Source: CAYNRA01 sp046296415 (GTDB taxonomy: Bacteria > Bacteroidota > Bacteroidia > Cytophagales > Spirosomataceae). Taken from it: a stretch of 64,000 nt of DNA. Under the pieces are notes generated by a model. It worked only from the letters and a program-made list of their open reading frames with translations. It made no database searches and was not told where the DNA came from. Each line of letters begins with the position of its first letter. Within the stretch, counting starts at the first letter, position 1. Both the position numbers and the translations under genes were made by a program. Shown in pieces: positions 1-8,193 of the stretch. The stretch spans positions 868,001 through 932,000 of the forward strand of contig JBKBLN010000002.1 in assembly GCA_046296415.1 (NCBI GenBank). The letters run 5' to 3'.

Positions 1-901
1 AGGTTAGAACTGGTACCCCAACAACAAAAAGAGCGATGCCCCAAACCAATAAAAATAAACCAAATGAACCACCTGCAAGTTTGGCTTCCAATCGATAATC
101 AAAAAAGAAGGAATAATCTAAAGGCCACATGTTTTTTAGATCGGCGCTGGGCAATTGACACGCAGATAGGATTTCGGGAATCAGGAATGCGAAGGCTGTT
201 TGAAAAAACATGACGGAAAAGGTCCGCCACTTCTGGTAAGGAATATCGCGGTATTTTAGCAGCATACGGGCGCCCATCACCAGGACGGCCACTGTATAGA
301 GAAAGCCATACAAAAACCATTGGCTTGCATCTCCACCATTCAGGATGCGGGCAAGGGGATCAAAAAAGAGGATCCAGTTGACCAGATAGTGTGGAAAGAA
401 ATAGAGTACGATATAAAAGACAATTAAAAAACTACCCACCATCCATCCTACTCGTTGCAAATTTCGATTGTATATTCCGTGATTTCGATGTGCCCCACCC
501 CGTGGTGTATGGAGAAAAATATGCCATAATCCACCCAACACCATCAGTCCAAAACTTAGAAAGAAATAGATTCCAAACTTCTCTGTCCAAGTGGTGGATA
601 AGACTTTTCTAGCTAATGGAAGCGTATAGGAATTAAATATTCGACGATCCCAAGCCTGCATTTGAATCATTTTTTGATTAAATGCCGACTCAATTTGGGC
701 TACTTGATGAGCAAATTGAATAGGATGTAAAGCGTCTTTTTTCAACAAAGAACTCCAGTCTGCTTCTAGATGCGGTATCTCCACGATTTCCTCCAATTGA
801 TGAGAAGAAATCTTAATTTCAAATTGAAAAAGGATACTGATCCAAAATCCAAATCCAATAAGAAAAATACCGATGGGTCCTATTTTTTTAACCAATTCCA
901 T
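1..901 (-). CDS. Polyferredoxin-like 4Fe-4S membrane protein, cut by window edge
   Basis: An open minus-strand frame runs from an ATG at 901-899 to the left edge without a stop, giving about 300 N-terminal residues. It begins MELVKKIGPIGIFLIGFGF, a first membrane segment, and holds several more hydrophobic segments (for example FGIYFFLSFGLMVLGGLW and VGSFLIVFYIVLYFF). The stretch WPLDYSFFFDYRLE followed by LFLLVWGIALFVVGVPVLT matches, from memory, large Bacteroidota FeS-binding membrane proteins in which YGKRWYCSWVCGCGG follows; that cysteine region would lie just outside the window. It overlaps the 3' end of the upstream FAD oxidoreductase gene by 22 bases, so the two are probably translationally coupled. 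I infer an electron-transfer role for the pair. The family call rests on the N-terminal half only. Confidence 0.72.
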   Translation of the reverse strand, partial: MELVKKIGPIGIFLIGFGFWISILFQFEIKISSHQLEEIVEIPHLEADWSSLLKKDALHPIQFAHQVAQIESAFNQKMIQMQAWDRRIFNSYTLPLARKVLSTTWTEKFGIYFFLSFGLMVLGGLWHIFLHTPRGGAHRNHGIYNRNLQRVGWMVGSFLIVFYIVLYFFPHYLVNWILFFDPLARILNGGDASQWFLYGFLYTVAVLVMGARMLLKYRDIPYQKWRTFSVMFFQTAFAFLIPEILSACQLPSADLKNMWPLDYSFFFDYRLEAKLAGGSFGLFLLVWGIALFVVGVPVLT

Positions 902-2193
902 TTTTTTGCTGATTTAAATTCAAATCCTGTTTGATCCGTAAACGATGACCTGATGCATTTTCCCCAGGCGGGGGTGAACTCAGGGTCAAAACTACCTTTT
1001 TCCCAATGTTGCAAACATTCCTCCACTGTCTGCTGGGATTCAATCCATTGGGTCCAGACCTGTTGTCTCAACCGTAATCCAATGCCCGAGACACCTAGGA
1101 CGTTGCGTCGAGTGGAATCGAAAGCAATTCTAAATATCATGTTTTGATGAGACCAATGAAAGGTTTTGATGTCGGGATGAACGCTTGATGGTACGTATCC
1201 ATAAATTTGATACTCCAAATCAAAAAATTTGGCTGAATTAAAATAGAGCTCTCTTTGATAAGGTTGTTTATACCCTAAAATTCGTTTGGCAACATATTCA
1301 CCCATTTGCCTACCTGTGTACCACATAGCTTCGATGGCGGCTCTCCCTGGAGGTGGGTTTTGACTTTCGGCACAGTCCCCTATCGCGTAGACATCAGGCA
1401 GTGAAGTTTCTAAATAATCATTGACTACGATTCCCTGATTTATGGCTAAATCATTCACTTGAATTTCGCCCAATCTAGGTTCCACCCCGATGCTCATTCC
1501 CACCCAATCGACGGGTAAGCTTTCGCCGGTTGAAAGTTCAATTTGAGCAACACGTCCATGTTTCCCAATAAAGGAAAGTGCTTCGGTTTGTCTGATCAGA
1601 TGAACGCCATGTGACGCAATATGGCAAGAAATTAGCTCCGACTCTTCTTTGGGTAAAATACGACTCCAGTAGGAGTCTTCGCGAATCAAGAGATAGGTTT
1701 TTTTCTTGGCGCAGACCATCATTTCGGCCAGTTCGACACCAATAAGTCCTCCTCCAATGATTGCGACGGTAGAGGCCTTGGGAATTTCGTTTTGCCACTT
1801 TTGCAGATCTTGCCATGAGTAAAATCCTTGTATCCCCTCTAGATCACTTCCAGGTACTTGCAAATTCCGGGTTCTAGATCCTACGGCCAAAATTAGGTGA
1901 TCATAAACCAGTTTTTGCTGATCACGCAGTCTAACCCACTTTTGCTTGGGGTCAATTTCAACAACCTTTTCATGGATGAGAGATATCTGTTTTTTCGACC
2001 AAAACCAATTTTCATGCGGAAAGAGATCTTGTTCTTTCATGTGCTGCATGAAAACGTACATGAGCGCTGTTCTAGCAAAGAAGTAAGGTGTTTCCTCGGA
2101 AATGACTTGGATCTCGACTTCACTTGAAAGCTCCCTAAGTTGTTTTGCGGCTGTGATTCCGCTAATTCCATTACCAATAATTATGACCTTCAT
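880..2193 (-). CDS. NAD(P)/FAD-dependent oxidoreductase
   Basis: This 437-residue protein is a pyridine-nucleotide-disulfide-oxidoreductase-type flavoprotein. Residues 6-13 carry the FAD-binding GNGISG motif, residues 144-157 the NAD(P)-binding IIGGGLIGVELAEM motif, and VYAIGDCAE near 270 closes the FAD site. No CxxxxC redox disulfide is seen, so it resembles ferredoxin/rubredoxin/nitrite-reductase-type reductases more than glutathione reductase. The C-terminal 130 residues look like an extra domain. The next gene, an FeS membrane protein, overlaps it by 22 bases, suggesting that the flavoprotein passes electrons to or from that protein. A terminator lies directly upstream, so this pair starts its own transcript. 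The substrate is unknown. Confidence 0.85.
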   Translation of the reverse strand: MKVIIIGNGISGITAAKQLRELSSEVEIQVISEETPYFFARTALMYVFMQHMKEQDLFPHENWFWSKKQISLIHEKVVEIDPKQKWVRLRDQQKLVYDHLILAVGSRTRNLQVPGSDLEGIQGFYSWQDLQKWQNEIPKASTVAIIGGGLIGVELAEMMVCAKKKTYLLIREDSYWSRILPKEESELISCHIASHGVHLIRQTEALSFIGKHGRVAQIELSTGESLPVDWVGMSIGVEPRLGEIQVNDLAINQGIVVNDYLETSLPDVYAIGDCAESQNPPPGRAAIEAMWYTGRQMGEYVAKRILGYKQPYQRELYFNSAKFFDLEYQIYGYVPSSVHPDIKTFHWSHQNMIFRIAFDSTRRNVLGVSGIGLRLRQQVWTQWIESQQTVEECLQHWEKGSFDPEFTPAWGKCIRSSFTDQTGFEFKSAKKWNWLKK

Positions 2194-2196
2194 ATA

Positions 2197-2222
2197 GAAA
2201 AAACGCCCGGAGTCGGGCGTTT
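2197..2222 (-). terminator. Intrinsic terminator after ctlX
   Basis: A 9-bp G+C-rich stem (aaacgcccg / cgggcgttt) with a 4-base loop is followed on the minus strand by a run of T. It sits six bases past the ctlX stop and four bases before the oxidoreductase start codon, separating the two transcripts. Confidence 0.85.
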
Positions 2223-2228
2223 AGTTAA

Positions 2229-3164
2229 TTATTTCTCAGGTAGATGAATTTCGGCAATCATACATCGGGCAGAGCCCCCACCGCAGGACTCTATCATATC
2301 CAAATCAAAATGCATGATTTCGGCATAATCTTCCAGTTCATCTTGTTGGGAACGAGTCAGGCTTCGGTATGCCCGAGTGGACATTATTAATAACCGTGTG
2401 CCGTTGGTCTTGGATACCAAGAGCATGTTTCCCGCGAACTCAGTCATTTGGGCAAGTGAAATCTCGATAATGTGTTTTCCACTTTTTTCAAGAATGTCCT
2501 TTACGGCCAGTCGTTCGTCGAGATTGCCAATCGCTTCCAAACATACCACAGCGAAGGTATTTCCGATACACATCATCACATTGGTATGGTAGATGGGAAG
2601 GCCTTTCTGATCTGTTGCATGAAACGTTACCACTTTGTACCCATTCATTTGTTTTGCCCAGGCAGCCAAAACATCGGGGTGGGTGCGAGAGGAAAGGCAA
2701 GCGTAGGCAATGCGGTGCATCCGATCGAGCACTAGACTACCTGTTCCTTCCAAAAACTTATTTTCTTGCTCAAAATGACTGAAATCCAACACCACATCGA
2801 CATGAAAATCTTTTTGTAGGGATTGGATGATATCCATGCGTCGTTCGGCACGACGGTTGGTAGCTTCCATAGGATACAAGACGACTTTCCCGCTATGGTG
2901 AAACGAGACCCAGTTATTAGGAAAAATACTATCCGGTGAATAGGAGTCCGCAACATCATCGAAAACAAGGACTCGAACCCCAGCCGCTTGCAGTCGTTCT
3001 GCCATTTCATTGAACTCCCTCAAAGCGTCAGCTTGGGTCAGCGAGGATTGAAGGGCTTGAGCTTCTGGATTTTGGAATGCATTTGAAACGGCGGTTTCTG
3101 CATTAAATTTAAACTGAACCGGCCGAATCATTAATAGATTACATGTGGCTTGAGCTTGGATCAT
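2229..3164 (-). CDS. ctlX: Amidinotransferase-family hydrolase, CtlX-like (citrulline utilization)
   Basis: A 311-residue protein of the guanidino-group-modifying (pentein) superfamily. Visible features are DSIFPNNWVSFH near residue 80, FLEGTGSLVLDR near 140, and the C-terminal ESCGGGSARCMIAEIH with the presumed catalytic Cys301. This is the pattern of the citrulline utilization hydrolase CtlX/amidinotransferase family. It lies 36 bases downstream of the deiminase gene, another member of the same superfamily, and probably shares its transcript, which fits a joint role in arginine/citrulline breakdown. The reaction is inferred from family resemblance; the substrate cannot be proved from sequence. 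Confidence 0.8.
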   Translation of the reverse strand: MIQAQATCNLLMIRPVQFKFNAETAVSNAFQNPEAQALQSSLTQADALREFNEMAERLQAAGVRVLVFDDVADSYSPDSIFPNNWVSFHHSGKVVLYPMEATNRRAERRMDIIQSLQKDFHVDVVLDFSHFEQENKFLEGTGSLVLDRMHRIAYACLSSRTHPDVLAAWAKQMNGYKVVTFHATDQKGLPIYHTNVMMCIGNTFAVVCLEAIGNLDERLAVKDILEKSGKHIIEISLAQMTEFAGNMLLVSKTNGTRLLIMSTRAYRSLTRSQQDELEDYAEIMHFDLDMIESCGGGSARCMIAEIHLPEK

Positions 3165-3200
3165 ACGCCTTAGGATTTTTGCTAATTTACTTAATTTTTT

Positions 3201-4673
3201 TTAGGCATCTAAATTTGAACGAAGAATTGGCATGCTCATGCAATGCGACCCCCCACGAGCTCTAGACAACTCGGCTGAGGGTAAAAGAATGATGCAATCT
3301 TCGAGGGTTTCGGTATCCCAAGTCCCATTTTCTAAATGTTGAATAGCATCTTTTGCCAAAACAGTCTTAAAACCGGCGGCTCGAAATGCCTCGGATGTTT
3401 TGTCATTTCGGTCATAACCGATCGCGACTCCTTCTTTGATCACGAGTAAATTACAGGAGTCCGTCCATTGCTCTCGCGCGCCATAGGGAAACTCATTATT
3501 TCCAGAATACACAAAAGTGACAGGATCCGTACATTTAAGGTCTTTTTCGGAAATATTAGTCAGGAGATCCTCCAGATTTTCAAAGGATCGGTGTTTAATT
3601 TCTCCACTTTCTTTGTAAAACTGTTTGATCAATAGGTCTTCATGTGTGGGTTTTTGACCAAGCTCATCCCAGACCATATCCCGCCGGGCTTGATCGTTGG
3701 TTCGACCTAATGAACCTAGTAAAACCCAAACGTTGCGTTTGATTTGCGTAAAAATAGTGTCGATATGCATGTAGTCTCGCTTGGCTGGGATCTTCAAAAG
3801 AGTCACTTTTTGCACGACATCTTTTTCAAACAACTTTTTCATTACCTGCCTGCCTGCCTCGACGGAGGTTCTTTCTGAGATACCGATCAGCAAATGATTC
3901 GGAGCGACCATCATGACATCTCCCCCTTCCAGTGTATCCACGCGGTGAAATTGCTCCTCCTCGGGTAATAAAAAGTGGTCTTCGTCTTCCTCGATCTCAA
4001 TGATTTTCCCTCGAAGCTCCTCAAATAAAGGATGGTTAAAAAAGATGTACTTCGCCAACAAGGATTCACGGGAGCGAGCCAACCGAGCTGGTTTATTTAA
4101 CAAAAGGTGATCATTGATTTGAATGCCTATGTCGCGCGTGAAAATAAGGTTGGGAACCGGTGGAAAAAACATTTCTCCCGCTTCCGAAATGCCGGTAATC
4201 AATAACTTGGCTAATTCACGGGAGGAAAATGCCAAAAATTGTTGGGTCTCCACATAAGAACATTCTTCGATAGCTCCGACCGCCGCGACCAACGTCATTT
4301 TCACATGTGGGTCATCTAACACCTCTGTTAACAATTTTTCAAATTCAATCACCTTCGAAGAATTGAAATAATTGGGATGAGAAGGTTTGAAAAAGGATCG
4401 CGAGGTATCAGCCTCAATTTCAGCTAATTTACCTTTTATCTTTTCGGGATCGAGGAAATACAATAATAACTTTACGTAGTAATCATACTCGTGCCGTCTC
4501 ATCGTATCCAAGTGAACAATATCTTCAAATAACCAATCTTGGGCTTTGGAGGGTACAACTTTTCCGAGTCCGCTGTCTGGGGAATGGATAATCAACCTTT
4601 TTAACCTAGCTACTTCAGATGAGACAAAAAAGGATTTTTCCCCTTCTGGGGACTGATATGTATAAGAAACCAT
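3201..4673 (-). CDS. Arginine deiminase-family protein
   Basis: A 490-residue pentein-fold protein resembling arginine deiminase, which turns arginine into citrulline and ammonia. It shows PNLIFTRDIGI near residue 190, LEGGDVMMVAPNHLLIGISERTS in the middle, HIDTIFTQI, and a C-terminal RGGSHCMSMP placing the catalytic cysteine at 478. At 490 residues it is longer than the usual ~410-residue ArcA, with a charged insertion (IEIEEDEDHFLLPEEE). No ornithine transcarbamoylase or carbamate kinase gene is nearby, so this is not a standard arc operon; its partner is CtlX. The start ATG at 4673 lies about 130 bases downstream of a good promoter, behind a possible leader peptide. Confidence 0.85.
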   Translation of the reverse strand: MVSYTYQSPEGEKSFFVSSEVARLKRLIIHSPDSGLGKVVPSKAQDWLFEDIVHLDTMRRHEYDYYVKLLLYFLDPEKIKGKLAEIEADTSRSFFKPSHPNYFNSSKVIEFEKLLTEVLDDPHVKMTLVAAVGAIEECSYVETQQFLAFSSRELAKLLITGISEAGEMFFPPVPNLIFTRDIGIQINDHLLLNKPARLARSRESLLAKYIFFNHPLFEELRGKIIEIEEDEDHFLLPEEEQFHRVDTLEGGDVMMVAPNHLLIGISERTSVEAGRQVMKKLFEKDVVQKVTLLKIPAKRDYMHIDTIFTQIKRNVWVLLGSLGRTNDQARRDMVWDELGQKPTHEDLLIKQFYKESGEIKHRSFENLEDLLTNISEKDLKCTDPVTFVYSGNNEFPYGAREQWTDSCNLLVIKEGVAIGYDRNDKTSEAFRAAGFKTVLAKDAIQHLENGTWDTETLEDCIILLPSAELSRARGGSHCMSMPILRSNLDA

Positions 4674-4723
4674 GAATATTTAATTTGGGATGTAACAATG
4701 CTACCTAGTTGAAAAACCAGACG

Positions 4724-4792
4724 TTACATAAACCCAAACTGCGCCATGAAAAAGAGCAGACAGAGTAGAAAGGCAATGGCGAAGGATGTCAT
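4724..4792 (-). CDS. Possible 22-residue hydrophobic leader peptide
   Basis: An ATG-to-TAA frame between the promoter at 4815-4844 and the deiminase start encodes 22 residues, MTSFAIAFLLCLLFFMAQFG followed by FM. It is almost wholly hydrophobic and long enough for a single membrane span. A purine-rich aaagg lies upstream of the ATG on the minus strand. It could be a tiny membrane protein, a regulatory upstream frame, or chance. It contains no arginine, so an arginine-attenuation mechanism is not supported by codon content. Confidence 0.4.
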   Translation of the reverse strand: MTSFAIAFLLCLLFFMAQFGFM

Positions 4793-4814
4793 GGTGAAAA
4801 ACCTTTACTTATTG

Positions 4815-4844
4815 CAAAAGTATCATTTTTTATGACATTTCCAA
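4815..4844 (-). promoter_or_regulatory. Bacteroidota-type promoter for the deiminase-ctlX unit
   Basis: On the minus strand TTG (4844-4842) is followed after 19 bases by TACTTTTG (4822-4815), an exact match to TTG-N19-TAnnTTTG. Transcription should begin near 4808 and give a leader of about 130 bases before the deiminase start. Confidence 0.75.
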
Positions 4845-4853
4845 GAGGATCCG

Positions 4854-6380
4854 TTATTTCTTCTTATTCTTCAACCAAATAACCTCTGGGTATGCTTTCA
4901 TCTCTTTGTTAAGAATGGGAATACTCTGACGACCTCGTTGAAATGATCCGAGAAAAATATCCTGGTCGCCATCTCGATCCAGATCAGCTACATCCATAAC
5001 CATCCAATTGCCCCACTTAGACATTGGAAAAGTAAAAGGTTGAAATGCATTGGGTTTTGTTTGGGATAATAGTATAAATCCGGGGGAATCACTTTCCGTA
5101 ATGGGAGCATAAAAAGCGGATACGGCCAAATCAGGAAGTCCGTTTTGATCAAAATCAGCCACTTGAGTTTTGGTAGCTCCGTAGAGTGGGTAGAAAAATT
5201 TCTTTTTAAAACCTTTAGAACCTAGGTTTTCAAATATGTACACCCCATGATACGGTTTCAATGAGTTGGAATAATCGCCATTATCCCCATTCGTATACAC
5301 AATATCAGGCTTACCGTCTTGGGTTACGTCGACATATTGAAAATGGCTTGAACCATAAACCGGTGGAAATTCCAACCAAACTTTCTCCTCAAATTGTCCT
5401 CTCCCTTGATTTATAAAAGCGACAATTGACTCCTTCCCTTGCGTAAACAGCACAAGAATATCCAACAACGAATCTCCGTTTACATCTGCTAAAACTGTAT
5501 TTCGAGCCCCTGCTTGGGGTTTAATTAATTGCATAACTCCTGATTTCCCATCTCGCCAAGAAAGATGGCCTGTTTCAAATCCAAAACTACAGATGACAGC
5601 GTCGGGAATTTGATCTCGATTAAGATCTCCCCAGGTCATATCGACAGGACGTTGAAGCTTAGTGGCGAGGGGTTCGGTATCTTTAATGAAAAGGTTGTTG
5701 TAGGACCAAAGCTCACCTTCAAATCGGTCATTGGGTTCCATTTGACCCATTTTTAAACCCATCCAATGGTCATTTTGCCAGGTCATATCGGAGACGGGTC
5801 CTAATATGGGCACTAATCTTTTTTCTTTGAATTGTTCATTTAAAATCAAAAGTGAATTATTTCGCTTGGCGATAAACAATTCTTTTTCAGTAGGATGGAC
5901 TTTAAGGGAGGTAACCTGAGGGGGCATGGTCAAGGTTACGGGTAAAATCACGGTTTCAAAGTTTGGAAGCTCCGGTAGGGCCGGAAGGTGTTTCGGTTGC
6001 TCCAGCGGTTTCTCTGGAGCCGAGCTTAGATAGAATTGTTGAATTTTTTCCCAGTCTTCTGGCGATACAACTGGGCGTTCCGGATAGAGCCCTGATGCCA
6101 AAATATGCTTAATTTCTTCTTCCGTTCTCCCCATAAATTGATTGACCCAATTCCCCATGCCCAAGCGAGTCGCCATGGCAGGAAGAACAGCTTGGCTCCA
6201 CGAGGCTTTATCGAGTAAGGAGGGTTCAGGATAAACGTGACATCCCCCGCAATGGATTTTGGCGAGTTCTTGTCCAGACAGGTCGGTCGTTTCTGGAGGG
6301 GAATTTTCATTGGAAGTCGTGGACGAACCACATCCCCAAACTAAAAGACAAACCGAAATGGCGAGTAACCTTTTAAACAT
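4854..6380 (-). CDS. FG-GAP/VCBS-repeat lipoprotein with N-terminal CxxCH motif
   Basis: The ATG at 6380 gives 508 residues beginning MFKRLLAISVCLLVWGCGSS, a lipoprotein signal peptide with the lipidated cysteine probably at 17. Residues 44-48 are CGGCH, a c-type haem attachment motif, in a segment that looks like a small cytochrome domain (about 35-120). The rest is a beta-propeller-like region with calcium-loop repeats such as DLNRDQIPD, DVNGDSLLD, DVTQDGKPD, DFDQNGLPD and DLDRDGDQD. It should sit on the outer face of a membrane. The longer frame from a TTG at 6386 adds only two residues and would spoil the signal peptide start. No specific function is known to me. Confidence 0.82.
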   Translation of the reverse strand: MFKRLLAISVCLLVWGCGSSTTSNENSPPETTDLSGQELAKIHCGGCHVYPEPSLLDKASWSQAVLPAMATRLGMGNWVNQFMGRTEEEIKHILASGLYPERPVVSPEDWEKIQQFYLSSAPEKPLEQPKHLPALPELPNFETVILPVTLTMPPQVTSLKVHPTEKELFIAKRNNSLLILNEQFKEKRLVPILGPVSDMTWQNDHWMGLKMGQMEPNDRFEGELWSYNNLFIKDTEPLATKLQRPVDMTWGDLNRDQIPDAVICSFGFETGHLSWRDGKSGVMQLIKPQAGARNTVLADVNGDSLLDILVLFTQGKESIVAFINQGRGQFEEKVWLEFPPVYGSSHFQYVDVTQDGKPDIVYTNGDNGDYSNSLKPYHGVYIFENLGSKGFKKKFFYPLYGATKTQVADFDQNGLPDLAVSAFYAPITESDSPGFILLSQTKPNAFQPFTFPMSKWGNWMVMDVADLDRDGDQDIFLGSFQRGRQSIPILNKEMKAYPEVIWLKNKKK

Positions 6381-6437
6381 ACACAAACGAGCTGGTAAAA
6401 GGCCTCAAAGAAATAAAAAAAGAAGGATACTACCAAT

Positions 6438-6791
6438 TTATTCTGGGTCTGTCAAACAGATTACCGCCTGATGGCAAATTCCACCGATAGGCGGATTGAA
6501 CTTGGCAACCTTAATGGTTACTTTTCCTTGAGAAAAATAGGATCGAATGTCGCATAAGATCGATTCGGCGACCGACTCAAGAAGTTTGTGCTGTTGATTC
6601 ATGACCCGAGAAACGGATGCATAAATTTGTTCGTAGTTAATGGTTTGTACCAGATCATCGGTACGACCCGCCGAACGAATATCCCAGTCCACTTGAACAT
6701 CAACGACATACCGATTGCCTATTTTTTGTTCTTCCTCATAAAACCCATGGTAGGCAAAGAATTCCATTCCTTGCAAGGCGATATAACTCAT
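6438..6791 (-). CDS. folB: Dihydroneopterin aldolase
   Basis: A 117-residue FolB-type protein, the usual length for the family. It catalyses cleavage of 7,8-dihydroneopterin to 6-hydroxymethyl-dihydropterin in folate synthesis. Recognisable segments are IALQGMEFFAYHGFYEEEQKIGNRY at the N-terminus (described here as the aldolase YHG region), TINYEQIYASV in the middle, and the C-terminal VKVAKFNPP-like segment VAKFNPPIGG. It begins three bases after the stop of the DivIVA-domain gene and is probably read with it; no other folate gene is adjacent. Confidence 0.9.
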   Translation of the reverse strand: MSYIALQGMEFFAYHGFYEEEQKIGNRYVVDVQVDWDIRSAGRTDDLVQTINYEQIYASVSRVMNQQHKLLESVAESILCDIRSYFSQGKVTIKVAKFNPPIGGICHQAVICLTDPE

Positions 6792-6794
6792 ATC

Positions 6795-8084
6795 TTAGAG
6801 GTTGTCAAAAAATGAACCTGTATTTTGGTCTTTTTTTCGATGCTTGAGGAGTTCTTCAAGTCGAGAGGTATCCCCTTCTTTTTTGGCTTTCCCATTCAAC
6901 TTTTGCTCTGACTGCATGTTTGCTCGGATATTGGAGATGATGGTGTTGGTTCGATCCTCGTAGTCAATGACAACCGATTTTTTCGGACTGGTCACCACTT
7001 GTGGAGTCGCCGTGGCAATGGGTGTGATCTCTTCCTCTGCCACCAAAGAAATCTCGGACGGGCTAGATTTACCACCACTTAGTGCCAATGCATCTTGTGT
7101 CCAAGCATAAATATCCAATTCATCGTTTCCAACTCCTTTTTTGTGAAGGAATTCAAATATTTTGTAAGCAGGCAGACAAGATAGCGCCCGATAGGTGGTG
7201 ATCCCTGAGTCGATCAGGGCTTGTTGAATTTCTGGAGTTATACCCGTGATTACGGTAAAATCATCGTATAGTGACTTTTCTTCCTCCATTGCGGGGCTTG
7301 ATTGCTCAATGGCAGCTTCGGCTTTCAGGTTCGCCAAAATATGCTCAGCCAAAGCCGATTCAGTAGTCTCTACAACTCCCAGAGGAATTTCCTCCTCAAG
7401 TACGGTGGGGATATCCGAATCACCCACATTGCCGGAGGGCTCTTCCTCGAAAGTTTCTTCCGCTTCCAAATCCTCGGGTATGGATTGAACCGGTTCTTCC
7501 ATTTGAACCAATACCGGTGGCGTGATGGGAGCACTACTTTGTTGCGGTTCCGGTGTATAGGTTGGTATTGTGATGTCAAACGATTCCACGTGCTCGAGCG
7601 TGGTATTGGCGAGGGTCTTGAGTTGAACTAATAAATTGTTACGGTAGTGCTCCAATGTCCGGCAATTTCGCTCGAGGTCTTGAATTTCATTGGAGATTCC
7701 TTCTTTACGTTGGTGGATTTCCTTTTCAGTTTCCTCTTTCAGGCGCTGCGATTCTGCATAGGCCTCAGTTAAGATCTGTTCCGATTTTGAAGCGGCTTCC
7801 TGCAAAGCTTTCTCCGCTTGTAAATTGGCTTGTTCGGTGATCATGTTGCCAGTATCTTCAGCCGTTTTAAGGGTCTTAATAAGGGTCATTTGGATTTCCC
7901 GAAATTTGGCAGCCTCTTTTTCTGCCATGTCCAACTGCATTCGCAACATGATACTTTCGTTCACGATGCGTTCCCATTCTAATGATAAATTACCTAAAAA
8001 AGCATCCACCTCCTCGATGCTATAACCGCGGAAGTTGGTCTTATCGAACTGTTGATTTCGTATCTCGAGAGGCGTGATTTTCAT
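6795..8084 (-). CDS. DivIVA-domain protein with C-terminal helical (HhH-like) domain
   Basis: A 429-residue cytoplasmic protein. Residues 1-60 (MKITPLEIRNQQFDKTNFRG, then YSIEEVDAFL) are a DivIVA N-terminal domain, known for membrane binding at curved or polar sites. A coiled coil covers about 35-165. An acidic, proline-containing linker (165-265) leads to a compact helical segment around 275-340 (DDFTVITGITPEIQQALIDSG) that resembles a helix-hairpin-helix pair of the kind found in DUF4332-type proteins. The C-terminus is basic. DivIVA proteins usually act in division, polar growth or chromosome positioning. The fusion suggests a link between membrane placement and nucleic acid or protein binding, but that is inference. 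Confidence 0.8.
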   Translation of the reverse strand: MKITPLEIRNQQFDKTNFRGYSIEEVDAFLGNLSLEWERIVNESIMLRMQLDMAEKEAAKFREIQMTLIKTLKTAEDTGNMITEQANLQAEKALQEAASKSEQILTEAYAESQRLKEETEKEIHQRKEGISNEIQDLERNCRTLEHYRNNLLVQLKTLANTTLEHVESFDITIPTYTPEPQQSSAPITPPVLVQMEEPVQSIPEDLEAEETFEEEPSGNVGDSDIPTVLEEEIPLGVVETTESALAEHILANLKAEAAIEQSSPAMEEEKSLYDDFTVITGITPEIQQALIDSGITTYRALSCLPAYKIFEFLHKKGVGNDELDIYAWTQDALALSGGKSSPSEISLVAEEEITPIATATPQVVTSPKKSVVIDYEDRTNTIISNIRANMQSEQKLNGKAKKEGDTSRLEELLKHRKKDQNTGSFFDNL

Positions 8085-8118
8085 AGGAAGGCACTTCTTA
8101 TTGGGACTTTTAGTAAAG

Positions 8119-8126
8119 CAAATATA
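8119..8126 (-). promoter_or_regulatory. Promoter -7 box for the DivIVA-domain gene and folB
   Basis: TATATTTG on the minus strand matches TAnnTTTG and lies 35 bases before the ATG at 8084. No clear TTG is seen at the -33 distance. The rest of the 8085-8193 gap is A+T-rich without other signals. Confidence 0.5.
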
Positions 8127-8193
8127 TTGAAACTTAGCTTAGTATCTATAAAAATCCAGTTGAACTTAGTATTTTTTTATCAATCGACAAAAC

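Noticed and set aside
391..612. 73-residue plus-strand open frame
   Set aside because: It lies wholly opposite the partial FeS membrane protein, which has a clear family pattern; the plus frame has none.
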